Origin: Bacteroidota bacterium
GTDB taxonomy: Bacteria; Bacteroidota; Bacteroidia; Cytophagales; Cyclobacteriaceae
Direction: 5' to 3'
NCBI GenBank assembly: GCA_018266395.1
Contig: JAFEAM010000034.1
Location: forward strand, 1 to 64,000
DNA: 64,000 nt
Of the stretch, positions 17,964-25,820 are shown piece after piece (positions within the stretch are counted from its first letter, which is position 1; the number at the start of each line of letters is the position of its first letter). Position numbers and translations under genes: made by a program. The notes under the pieces were generated by a model, which did no database searches, was not told the DNA's origin, and was given only the letters and a program-made list of their open reading frames with translations.

Positions 17964-18290
17964 TCAGCAGCACATCTTTTCCTGGAGGCTTTCGAACAGG
18001 TCTCCCAGGGATTTCCTGGCCCTGTTCCATGCCTTCTCATCGATGCAGTAGCACACAGAGGGCCCCTCTATGTCACCCTTAATCAGTCCCGCCTTCTTGA
18101 GTTCCTTCAGGTGTTGCGACACAGTAGATTGCGAGAGCGGGAGTTCCTCCACAATATCGCCGCACACGCAAGACCGGGTTTTGATCAGGAACTGAAGAAT
18201 AGCGATCCGCGCCGGATGCCCCAGCGCCTTGGCAAGCGTCGCCAGCTCATTCTGCGTTTTAGTGAATTCCTCTGTCTTGGTGAGTCCCAT
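17964..18290 (-). CDS. arsR: ArsR family metalloregulator
   Basis: 108 residues. Winged helix with the recognition segment [19 protein letters not shown] and, at the start of the DNA-binding domain, TRSCVCGDI, the CxC metal site of arsenic-sensing ArsR proteins (ELCVCD type). Additional Cys occur in SVCYCIDE and in the terminal MCC. It represses until As(III)/Sb(III) binds. First gene of the leftward arsR-arsM-arsC unit, with a palindromic operator 10 bp upstream of its start. Confidence 0.95.
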   Translation of the reverse strand: MGLTKTEEFTKTQNELATLAKALGHPARIAILQFLIKTRSCVCGDIVEELPLSQSTVSQHLKELKKAGLIKGDIEGPSVCYCIDEKAWNRARKSLGDLFESLQEKMCC

Positions 18291-18299
18291 ATGTTATTA

Positions 18300-18315
18300 A
18301 TCGTAAAATTACGAT
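18300..18315. promoter_or_regulatory. ArsR-type operator in front of arsR
   Basis: ATCGTAAAATTACGAT has perfect 7-bp arms (ATCGTAA / TTACGAT) around two bases, ten bases upstream of the arsR start. The same arms recur ahead of arsM (17928-17943), which supports an autoregulated two-operator system. Confidence 0.7.
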
Positions 18316-18946
18316 AAAGGTTGCAAAGTAGCAACTGGCTACTGGCTTCTGGGTACTGGCCTGTATTGATTGAAGAGGAGGAGACGGCAGGGTTCGGATT
18401 TCAGAATTCAGATATTTCAGATTCCAGATAATTCCAGATTTCACATTGGTTCTCACGTGGGTATTCATTCATGTCGAGAAACTTCCGTCTCAGGCCTTGG
18501 GATCCGGAATCTGAGATTTGAAATCTGAGACCTTTGAACTTCGAACAATTGAAAATTCCAGATTTCACAATGTTTCTCCCAATCGCAAAAAAATGATTGT
18601 ACGTAGACCTCGCAGGCTCGGGAGTTCGCCAAGAGATGTCAACAACGCCTTACGAGAATCTTTGCGCCCTTCCGAGCTACGCGAGGTTAACTTCTTGTCA
18701 TTAATCCTTAGATTTTGCGCCTTCCTGGCCGGCAGGCAAGTGCGTGAAACCAGCCTGAGTATTCATCGCGAGGAGCTCCGTCTCAGGAATTGGGATTCGG
18801 GAATCCGAAATTTGAATCTTTGAACTTGGAACCTTGAACCTTGAAGAATAACTAAGGCTAAACATTACTCTATAACCCACAATCCGCCATACTCCGTCAA
18901 GTGTAGACAAAGCCTGGATAAAAGCAAGAAGACAATACCCGTGTGA
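18316..18946. repeat. Gene-free stretch holding a dispersed repeat (copy A) and a partial copy
   Basis: 631 bp without a gene. Copy A spans about 18606-18840: it starts with CCTCGCAGGCTCGG (18608-18621), has the opposite arm CCGAGCTACGCGAGG at 18672-18686, then TTAACTTCTT, GATTTTGCGCCTT, GAAACCAGCCTGAGTATTCAT and a tail of TTGGGATTCGG/TTTGAATCTTTGAAC words. A partial copy of the tail lies at about 18462-18545. The same element is at 21365-21580. Copy A carries an extra ~17 bp (CCTGGCCGGCAGGCAAG) inside the GCGCCTT..TGCGTGAAA part. It is non-coding. Confidence 0.7.
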
Positions 18947-19996
18947 CTAGAATGTGTAATTAAACTTGATACCGAGCAATGAACTCTTAAGATCATCCGT
19001 GAGGTACATTTCAGGGGAAATCATGACATTCCCAACGTATTTGGTGATGAAGAACTTCACAGTGTTTCCTTTGAAATAACTTCCGCGATTTTGAATAAGG
19101 TACCCTGCACCAAACCCGATCCACTGAGGATTTTCACCTTTATAATTAAGATTTTTGTTCCATGACACGTTGACAAATGAATTGATATTGGTCTTATAGC
19201 TTCCATCAGCACCCCTTTCGGTGAAGAACAAATTGTTGTAAGAAAAATTGATGCTTTGGTTATAGCGATTGTACCGTCCACCCAAGCGTAACAAGATATC
19301 GACGTTCAGTTCAGGATAGAACCGGTCAGCCAGGTACCCCAGGCCAGCGCTTGCTCTGCCCATGATAAAATCCGTGGCGATGCTTCGCTTCAGATCGGAG
19401 TACTGTACCCTCCCATCTTTCACAATGAACCGGCCTTTTAAACTTTTCCTTCCCAGGGGGTTTAGTTCTATGGATTGCTTTATTTCCGTCACAGGCATTT
19501 CGAAAGATAAATTGGAGACAGCGGTCAGACCATCAAATTCCTGCGCGTAGACCAATACCTTGTAGCCTTTTCCCTTCACGTTAATTCTCCATCCCGGAGG
19601 CAACAGCTCTGTAATTACCTGGTGATTCACTGTAACATTGGTTTCGATTTTATCCGGGCGTCGCACGACCATAGCGGTTTGTCCATCTTCCGCCACTCTG
19701 ATTTCAACGTAACAGGGCGACTTTAAATCCGAAGTACTTTTTCGAATCACTTGCACCCATCCCCTGAGCGAGTCCGGGAACTGGCTGATGATGTCGAGAT
19801 CTTTGTTCAATGCCGACATCTCGAATACGACAAGTGATTTTTGGTCCGGGAACTCCAGGCGGATGGAGTCCGGAAAAAGATTGAGTCGCCTTTGCGGAGA
19901 AACCGAATAGGTCACTCCTTTAACGGTCTTCGTCTGCCCCTGAATTGTGTGTGTCAGGAAGAGCATAACGAAGCTGGCAAAGAACAGTGATTTCAT
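18947..19996 (-). CDS. Outer-membrane beta-barrel-like protein at the end of the ECF sigma operon
   Basis: 349 residues with a signal peptide (1-20, cleavage near IQGQ). The first ~165 residues are a soluble beta-rich part; from ~190 on, alternating aromatic/polar strands and the C-terminal KFNYTF end look like an outer-membrane beta-barrel. I do not recognise a named family. It begins 9 bp after the preceding gene of the sigma/regulator pair and is probably the effector or target gene of that regulon. Confidence 0.65.
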   Translation of the reverse strand: MKSLFFASFVMLFLTHTIQGQTKTVKGVTYSVSPQRRLNLFPDSIRLEFPDQKSLVVFEMSALNKDLDIISQFPDSLRGWVQVIRKSTSDLKSPCYVEIRVAEDGQTAMVVRRPDKIETNVTVNHQVITELLPPGWRINVKGKGYKVLVYAQEFDGLTAVSNLSFEMPVTEIKQSIELNPLGRKSLKGRFIVKDGRVQYSDLKRSIATDFIMGRASAGLGYLADRFYPELNVDILLRLGGRYNRYNQSINFSYNNLFFTERGADGSYKTNINSFVNVSWNKNLNYKGENPQWIGFGAGYLIQNRGSYFKGNTVKFFITKYVGNVMISPEMYLTDDLKSSLLGIKFNYTF

Positions 19997-20005
19997 GGGA
20001 GTAGA

Positions 20006-20647
20006 TTAGTTGATTCTTGCTGTGATAACATGAGCGTATTCAGCGTTTGTACCCTCGTCAGAGAATTCATTGTCGCGTGGAAGTTTGAACTTGATTTTCC
20101 TCGCCTTAGCAGTCCTGACCCCTGGATGTATCGTAGGAATAACCCCAATAATTGCATTTATGACAGGGTGTACGACCGTATCAGACTGCTCAATGGATGC
20201 TGTAACGTCCGCCAAAGGTGCAGTTGTAATTTCAACTCTTTCTTCAGGTACGGCGGCGACCATAGGGGTGTCTATGACGTTTAGAAAAACCTCTTCCTTG
20301 CTTCGCTTGGTGGTGAGGGGAAGAACAACAGTACTACTGCCAGGAATGCAATTATCTATTGCCTCTTCCTTGTTCAATTTACTCGTTCGTTTCTCCGACT
20401 GATGGACCGCTTCTTCCAAAGCAGCTAACTTGAGCTGGACTCTTGTCTGCTCCCATCGGTAAAAAAAGTAAACTGTTGCACAGCAGGTCAGTAAGATAAG
20501 TGTGGCAGCATAACGCAGTTTCATGGAAGGCCGGCGGTTTAATGTCGACTGAATGCGCAACCACACCTGGTCCTTCTGCCAATAAGATGGAGTCATTTCA
20601 GCCGTATTAATCTTCAGGCTGATTATTTTGTCAATATCACGTTCCAT
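20006..20647 (-). CDS. Single-pass membrane protein, putative anti-sigma factor
   Basis: 213 residues from the ATG at 20647 (an alternative ATG lies 15 bp upstream). A short cytoplasmic N-terminus (ERDIDKIISLK...) of ~45 residues is followed by one membrane helix (about 45-62, rich in Leu/Thr/Cys) and a long extracytoplasmic part with no recognisable fold. Position and topology fit an anti-sigma factor: its start overlaps the end of the ECF sigma gene by 11 bp. The cytoplasmic part lacks a clear zinc anti-sigma HxxxCxxC motif. Confidence 0.6.
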   Translation of the reverse strand: MERDIDKIISLKINTAEMTPSYWQKDQVWLRIQSTLNRRPSMKLRYAATLILLTCCATVYFFYRWEQTRVQLKLAALEEAVHQSEKRTSKLNKEEAIDNCIPGSSTVVLPLTTKRSKEEVFLNVIDTPMVAAVPEERVEITTAPLADVTASIEQSDTVVHPVINAIIGVIPTIHPGVRTAKARKIKFKLPRDNEFSDEGTNAEYAHVITARIN

Positions 20648-21179
20648 ATTGAAACCCCTCACGGGTTAGCATTTTTTGTAGCAATGATTTGGCCTTATAA
20701 AGTTGAGACCGGGAAGTATTTTCTGTAATCTCGAGCATGGCTGCGATTTCCCTGTGATTGAATCCATCAATTACAAAGAGATTAAATACCGTTCGGTAGC
20801 CGGTAGGCAGTCTGGATACCATACCAAGAATGTCTTCTGCCTCCAGCGAAGTGAGAAGGGAGAGATCAGGCTCAGGAAAATTCAGGTCAATGTTCTCCGA
20901 CATCATGAAGTTGTGCCTTTGACGAAGCAACATGAGCGATTCATTAACGACAATTTTTCGGATCCATCCCTCGAGACTTCCTTCACCTGAGTAGGAGAAC
21001 TTACTGATTTGACGGAAGATTTTTGAAAAGGAAGTAATCATAACATCTTCGGCATCCGGTTGGCTCCTGACATATCGAAAGCTGAGCCTGTACATCCTGT
21101 CTGAATAGATCTCAAACAGTAGTTCCTGGGCCTTTTTGTCGCCCTTTTGACAGGATCTCACTAGGTCTGTTTCGATCAA
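20637..21179 (-). CDS. ECF-type RNA polymerase sigma factor
   Basis: 180 residues. Region 2 is visible as QELLFEIYSDRMYRLSFRYVRSQPDAEDV, and region 4 as LPTGYRTVFNLFVIDGFNHREIAAML followed by RSQLYKAKSLLQKML, the DNA-contacting helix. This is the sigma70/ECF class that drives cell-envelope regulons in Bacteroidota. It is the first gene of a three-gene leftward operon with the membrane protein and the barrel-like protein. Confidence 0.92.
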   Translation of the reverse strand: MIETDLVRSCQKGDKKAQELLFEIYSDRMYRLSFRYVRSQPDAEDVMITSFSKIFRQISKFSYSGEGSLEGWIRKIVVNESLMLLRQRHNFMMSENIDLNFPEPDLSLLTSLEAEDILGMVSRLPTGYRTVFNLFVIDGFNHREIAAMLEITENTSRSQLYKAKSLLQKMLTREGFQYGT

Positions 21180-21639
21180 AGCTTGTGTGCGCTATTGTAT
21201 GTGTAAAATGCAGAAAGAGGACCAACCGTTGCCTGAGAGATGAAAAGTATGTCAAAATAGCTTAGAAATCTTCAGTAATGGGAGGCAGCTGGCTGGACTG
21301 ACATCGCTTTTTGCTTCACGCGAAGGTGCAAAGGCGCAAGAAAATTGATTGATGTATTATAAGAACCTCGCAAGCTCGGGAGTTCGCTAAGAGATGTAAA
21401 CAACCCTTTACGAGAATTTTTGCGCCCTTCCGAGCTATGCGAGGTTAACTTCTTATCATTAATACTTCGCGATTTTGCGCCTTTGCGTGAAACCTAGCCT
21501 GAGTATTCATAGCGAGGAGCTCAGGCCTTGGGATCTGGAATCCGAGATTTTCGAATCTTGAACTTTGAACCTTAAAACACTCCCATTTCGATTTAGCCTC
21601 ACCGTTTACTAATTTGAATACAAATCCAATTTCCAGACC
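21180..21639. repeat. Gene-free stretch with dispersed repeat copy B
   Basis: 460 bp without a gene. Copy B covers about 21365-21580 and matches copy A (18606-18840) in order and orientation: CCTCGCAAGCTCGG (21366-21379), opposite arm CCGAGCTATGCGAGG (21430-21444), TTAACTTCTTATCATTAAT, GAAACCTAGCCTGAGTATTC and the TTGGGATCTGGAATC tail. Outside the CCTCGC arms lie an outer word TTCACGCGAAGG..GGCGCAAG (about 21312-21338) and its inverted partner GCGCCTTTGCGTGAAA (about 21476-21491). The layout is that of a nested inverted-repeat element. Confidence 0.7.
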
Positions 21640-23877
21640 ATGAACAAATGGACCCGTCGCGCATTCATTACTACCGGCGTGCTGGCCGGGGGAGCTGTTG
21701 TGCTTGGAATAGCCATCCGACCTGGTAACCGGGCAGGAAAGGTGGCCCCGCTAATAGCGAACAAAGGCGACTCAGTGCTGAACATCTGGCTTAAAATCGG
21801 TACGAACAACATCCTCACCGTGATCATCCCCCATGCGGAAATGGGTCAGGGTATACACACCACCCTGGCGATGATGGTAGCGGATGAAATGGACGCGGAC
21901 TGGAACCTTGTGCAGTTCATGGAGGCGCCAGCCAATAAAGAATACGCCAACTACGGAATCATCCGCGGGTTCATCTCCGGAGAGAAGGAGTTCCCGGGAT
22001 TTCTCGAAGACACGATGACGGGAGTCTTCCTTACTGCAGTAAAGAAAATGAACATCCAGTTTACCGTGGGCAGCGGATCGGTGCGCTTCACCGGCATGCA
22101 TGCCATGCGCGTGGCAGGCGCAGCTGCAAGATCGATGCTGCTGCAGGCCGCCGCAAAACGATGGAGTGTACCATTGGGTGAACTAACCGTCAGCAAGAGT
22201 TTTGTTTTTCACCAGGCCAGCAGCCGCTCGGCCTCATTCGCAGAACTGGCACCCAGCGCCATTAACTTCACCGCAGATGCCAAACCTGTACTCAAAAAGA
22301 AGGGAGAGTACTCCATCATGGGCACCTCTCCGCATCGCTTTGATATTCCGCAGAAGGTGAACGGCTCCGCCAAGTATGGACTTGATACATCCCTGCCAGG
22401 AATGAAATACGCAACCGTTAAAGCGTCTCCGGTTTTTGGGAATAAAGTCAAGTCTTTTGACGCTTCAGCCATACTAAAGACACCGGGCATTCTACGCGTG
22501 ATCAATCTCGGCGACGCCGTCGCGATTGTCGCCGATAACTTTTGGCTCGCCAAGGAGTCCATCGCCGAGCTGCCGATCGAGTTTGAGCAGAACAACAAAC
22601 AGGTTCAGCAAAATGATATCTACGAGCAATACACCCGCGACCTGGATGCAGCAGTAGCCAACGGCAAGATGGACAACCATTTCAAATCAGGCGATACAGA
22701 GGAAGCAATGAAGTCTGCTTCCAAAACATTTGAAGCAGAATACAGGATTCCTTATCTCGCCCACGCCACAATGGAGCCGATGAACTGCACGGTATGGCTT
22801 CATGACGGGTTGTGCGAAATCTGGTGCGGAAGTCAGAACCCGCTGGGCTTTGCCGGTGAGGCCGCCGAGGTGCTCGACATGGATATCGAAAAAGTGGTAG
22901 TGCATAACCAGTTTCTTGGTGGGGCATTTGGCAGGCGCGCAGAGACCGACGTAGTCAGGCAGGCCGCACTCATCGCGAAAGAAGTGAACTACCCCGTCAA
23001 GCTGATCTGGACACGGGAGGAAGACATGCGTCACGACATGTACCGGGAAGCCAACATCAGCAGGATGAAAGCGGGACTTGACAAAGACGGCAAGCCGGTT
23101 GCGATGATACACCAGTTCTTGTTCAAGCACCATCCGCCGGAAGCGCCGGACATTCCTTACAACATCAGCAACCAGCTCATCCATTTCGCCACGAGCAAGA
23201 CCCATGTACCCTGGGGCAGTTGGCGAAGTGTCGATCATTCCATGCATGGATTTTTCATAGAGTCCTTTATCGACGAACTGGCAGTTGCCTCCAACCAGGA
23301 TCCTTATCAATACAGGAGAACTCTGCTGCCGGAGGGTTCGAGATTTCAGAAGGTTCTCGACCTGGCTGCAGAGAAGGGCAAATGGGGTCAACCCCTCCCT
23401 CCCAATCAGGGGCGTGGCATTGCAATGCACAAGTCATTCGGCACCTTGGTCGCAGAAGTCATCGATCTGGAGATCAGCGACGAAGGCGAGCTGAAAGTGC
23501 TGAGGGTGGTGTGCGTCGCCGACCCCGGGTTGGCAGTTCACCCCGACGGCTTCACCGCCCAGATGGAAAGTGGCATTATATATGGCCTGACAGCCGCCCT
23601 GAAAGGGGAAATCACTATTGAAAACGGTGCTGTTGCCCAAAGTAATTTCCATGACTACCCGATGGTGCGCATGCACGAGGCTCCGATCATAGACACCTAT
23701 ATTATAAACAGTGACCAATGGCCCGGCGGCGCCGGCGAACCCAGCACCCCGTGCGTGGCCCCCGCAGTCACCAATGCTATTTACAGCCTCACAGGCATCC
23801 GGATACGGAATCTGCCCGTGAAGAATTATGATTTGAGCAGGGATAAGTGGGTGAAGAAAGATGTTGAGTTGATTTAG
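21640..23877 (+). CDS. Xanthine dehydrogenase-family molybdopterin-binding subunit (isoquinoline oxidoreductase beta-like)
   Basis: 745 residues. The N-terminus TRRAFITTGVLAGGAVVLG is a Tat-type or membrane-anchoring signal, expected for periplasmic members of this family. The molybdopterin-binding large subunit is recognised by GGAFGRRAETDVV, PWGSWRSVDHSMHGFF and the C-terminal GGAGEPSTPCVAPA, which carries the active-site Glu. These enzymes hydroxylate N-heterocycles or aldehydes and normally work with a small 2Fe-2S subunit and a c-type cytochrome. No 2Fe-2S subunit gene lies next to it here. The repeat-bearing stretch upstream separates it from the sigma operon. Confidence 0.9.
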   Translation: MNKWTRRAFITTGVLAGGAVVLGIAIRPGNRAGKVAPLIANKGDSVLNIWLKIGTNNILTVIIPHAEMGQGIHTTLAMMVADEMDADWNLVQFMEAPANKEYANYGIIRGFISGEKEFPGFLEDTMTGVFLTAVKKMNIQFTVGSGSVRFTGMHAMRVAGAAARSMLLQAAAKRWSVPLGELTVSKSFVFHQASSRSASFAELAPSAINFTADAKPVLKKKGEYSIMGTSPHRFDIPQKVNGSAKYGLDTSLPGMKYATVKASPVFGNKVKSFDASAILKTPGILRVINLGDAVAIVADNFWLAKESIAELPIEFEQNNKQVQQNDIYEQYTRDLDAAVANGKMDNHFKSGDTEEAMKSASKTFEAEYRIPYLAHATMEPMNCTVWLHDGLCEIWCGSQNPLGFAGEAAEVLDMDIEKVVVHNQFLGGAFGRRAETDVVRQAALIAKEVNYPVKLIWTREEDMRHDMYREANISRMKAGLDKDGKPVAMIHQFLFKHHPPEAPDIPYNISNQLIHFATSKTHVPWGSWRSVDHSMHGFFIESFIDELAVASNQDPYQYRRTLLPEGSRFQKVLDLAAEKGKWGQPLPPNQGRGIAMHKSFGTLVAEVIDLEISDEGELKVLRVVCVADPGLAVHPDGFTAQMESGIIYGLTAALKGEITIENGAVAQSNFHDYPMVRMHEAPIIDTYIINSDQWPGGAGEPSTPCVAPAVTNAIYSLTGIRIRNLPVKNYDLSRDKWVKKDVELI

Positions 23878-23941
23878 TAATTAGTCCTTAGTAGTTAGTC
23901 TTGAGTATTGAGTCGGTATTAGTTCGAAGTCAATTGATCTG

Positions 23942-24937
23942 GTGACACTTTTCAGAGGCTTCATACCTTTCATCGGCATGCTCCTTGTGGCGTGTGCATC
24001 CAATGCCCCGGGGCCTTCCTCCTCTTCCATCTATTCCATCAAAAACGAGTTCATCTATTACAAGGAAAAGCCCATTCAGCTAATCGGCGCCAATGCGCTC
24101 CATGTATTTGGCGGCAGCAGTCAGGATATGAGCGCGTGGAAACTTGACATTGTGAGAGAATTTGTTGGCAATGTGAAGGAAACACCGCTGACGGGCAGCA
24201 CGATTCAGGATGCCAACGGCGCTTACCTGCACCCTTTGCAGGAGATCGTGAACGAACACAGGGCAAACGGAAGGATTATCATCATTTGTCCTTTCGGATG
24301 GGACGGTACGGCTTCCACACAATTCACTGGGTTAAGCCCTTCACTCGCATCGTTTCTGCCGGCCTACCTCAACAAACTGCAGCAATGGGCAATCCAGTTC
24401 AAAGATCAGCCCGATGTGTGGATTGAAGTATGGAATGAACCCTACCGGTACGATCGCAGCGACGGATACACAGATAACATCTGGACGGCTGATATGAACA
24501 TGCTGGTCAGCAAAATTCGTGACGCCGGCAACCAGAATGTGGTATTGGTGCCATGCGCCGAACAGGGGCAGGATGAAAGTGTGCTGGTGAATCGCGGAGT
24601 CAACTTCATCGCCGGAAAGGTAAACATCCTTTATGATGTCCATGCTTATGAAAAATGGTTGCTTACCGGCACCATAGGTAGTCGGCTCAGTCAGCTGAGA
24701 AAACTGCATTTGCCGGTCTTCTTTGGCGAATTGGCTCCACTGAATGCCGGAACATTGATGAATCCCAAGGCATTTCTGGGTTCTGCCTATGCGAAAGGAT
24801 TTTCAATGGCGGCCTGGGTCTGGAAACACGACGCCACAGATCCCGATGCACTGCTGGATGCGGCTGGCCAGCCCAATAATTCGGATAATAATCAATGGGG
24901 AAGTCTGTTTAAGGAAGTGGCCGGGAGGAACAGGTAG
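23942..24937 (+). CDS. GH5-like glycoside hydrolase lipoprotein
   Basis: 331 residues from a GTG start at 23942; this start gives a full lipoprotein signal ending LLVACAS (lipobox Cys at ~18), whereas the next ATG (23978) would leave too short a signal. The fold is that of family 5 cellulases/mannanases: WIEVWNEPYRYD carries the acid/base Glu and LPVFFGELAPL the nucleophile Glu, with IICPFGWDG and YDVHAYEKW between them. It is likely surface-anchored and cleaves a beta-linked polysaccharide. No SusC/SusD pair is nearby. Confidence 0.82.
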   Translation: MTLFRGFIPFIGMLLVACASNAPGPSSSSIYSIKNEFIYYKEKPIQLIGANALHVFGGSSQDMSAWKLDIVREFVGNVKETPLTGSTIQDANGAYLHPLQEIVNEHRANGRIIIICPFGWDGTASTQFTGLSPSLASFLPAYLNKLQQWAIQFKDQPDVWIEVWNEPYRYDRSDGYTDNIWTADMNMLVSKIRDAGNQNVVLVPCAEQGQDESVLVNRGVNFIAGKVNILYDVHAYEKWLLTGTIGSRLSQLRKLHLPVFFGELAPLNAGTLMNPKAFLGSAYAKGFSMAAWVWKHDATDPDALLDAAGQPNNSDNNQWGSLFKEVAGRNR

Positions 24938-25320
24938 TTAAGCATTTCAGATCACCAACTCACCGAATGGACTGTATCTTTTTCTCTGATTTCTGGTTGC
25001 CGCCCAGAATTGCTGAATAAGTCCATGGTATGCCAAAATCGCCGATCGTTCAATCGCCACGTCAACAAAGGGTCCCTGGGGTCAACCTAATTACCAAATC
25101 ATCATACCTTCTCCATACCCTGTCCAGACTAAGGTATATACTCTGTCCAGACTCGGACCAGACTTAGGCAATACTTTGCTCAGACTTTGGTTAGACTCTG
25201 CTCAGACTATGCTTAGACTATGTTCAGACTATGTTTAGACTCAGGCAGCCATTGATCCAGGAAAGAAGTCACCCATTTGAGGTGATCTCCTTTGACCAGT
25301 CCGGTACCGTCCGCCTCACG
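24938..25320. repeat. 11-bp tandem repeat array in gene-free DNA
   Basis: Between 25126 and about 25247 the pentamer AGACT (twice ATACT) starts at 25126, 25138, 25149, 25160, 25171, 25182, 25193, 25204, 25215, 25226 and 25237. All steps are 11 bp except the first (12). The unit is roughly TCAGACTATGC / TTAGACTATGT, with C and T alternating before AGACT in the last six copies. The unit length is not a multiple of three and no gene spans it. The flanks (24938-25125 and 25248-25320) show only scattered ACCAAATC-type words. Confidence 0.85.
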
Positions 25321-25820
25321 TAGCCTTCCCCGCAGTGTCTCCCGTCAGGGGACTGCAATAATGACACATGATGCGTTGATTCTAAGATCTATTCCCTTGG
25401 TGACTCTAAGTCAAACCATCGGCCTGTTCAAAACTTGCATTTGTCCGCGCCTTGGCGACTCAGCGGTTACAAATTGCCTTCCAAGCAGAGGCTCCCGTAA
25501 GGGGGCTCTGCGAGAAACAAAACTTGATGTGTAGATTGAAGATCTATTCCCTTGGTGACTCTGCAGCTAGCCAACGGTCAGTTCAAAGCTTGCATTTCTC
25601 GACTTCCCCGCAGAGTCTCCCGTCAGGGGACTCTGCGATATACAAAACTTGATGCGTTGATTTCAGGATCGCTGTTGGAGACACAGGCATATACCCTTCA
25701 TGAGCCACTTAAGCAGGCAAACAGATTTGTGTCCTCACATACCATCCTTACCACTTCCTAAATCTTGAACCGGATAAATGCTTGCATTCTCTGCGCCCCC
25801 GCGACTCAGCGGTCAATATC
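25321..25820. repeat. Composite hairpin repeat cluster (three units)
   Basis: Gene-free. Three hairpins of the form GCAGAG..CCC-GTCA-GGGG..CTCTGC lie at 25332-25356 (decayed), 25485-25511 and 25610-25636. Each is preceded by a CTTCC word and followed by ACAAAACTTGATG-type words, then GATCTATTCCCTTGGTGACTCT and CTTGCATTTCTC. The second copy differs in the stem on both sides (GGCTCCC / GGGGGCTC), so pairing is kept. The word CTTGCATT..CGACTCAGCGGT occurs at 25434-25468 and 25781-25814, the latter reaching almost to the stop codon of the leftward hydrolase gene (25821). Confidence 0.75.

Noticed and set aside
25126-25247. The 11-bp array considered as iteron-type plasmid or chromosome origin.
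   Set aside because: No DnaA boxes, AT-rich melting region or Rep gene nearby; the context is ordinary chromosomal accessory DNA.
25321-25640. Regularly spaced repeats considered as a CRISPR array.
   Set aside because: Spacing is irregular, the so-called spacers are themselves repeated words, and no cas gene is present.
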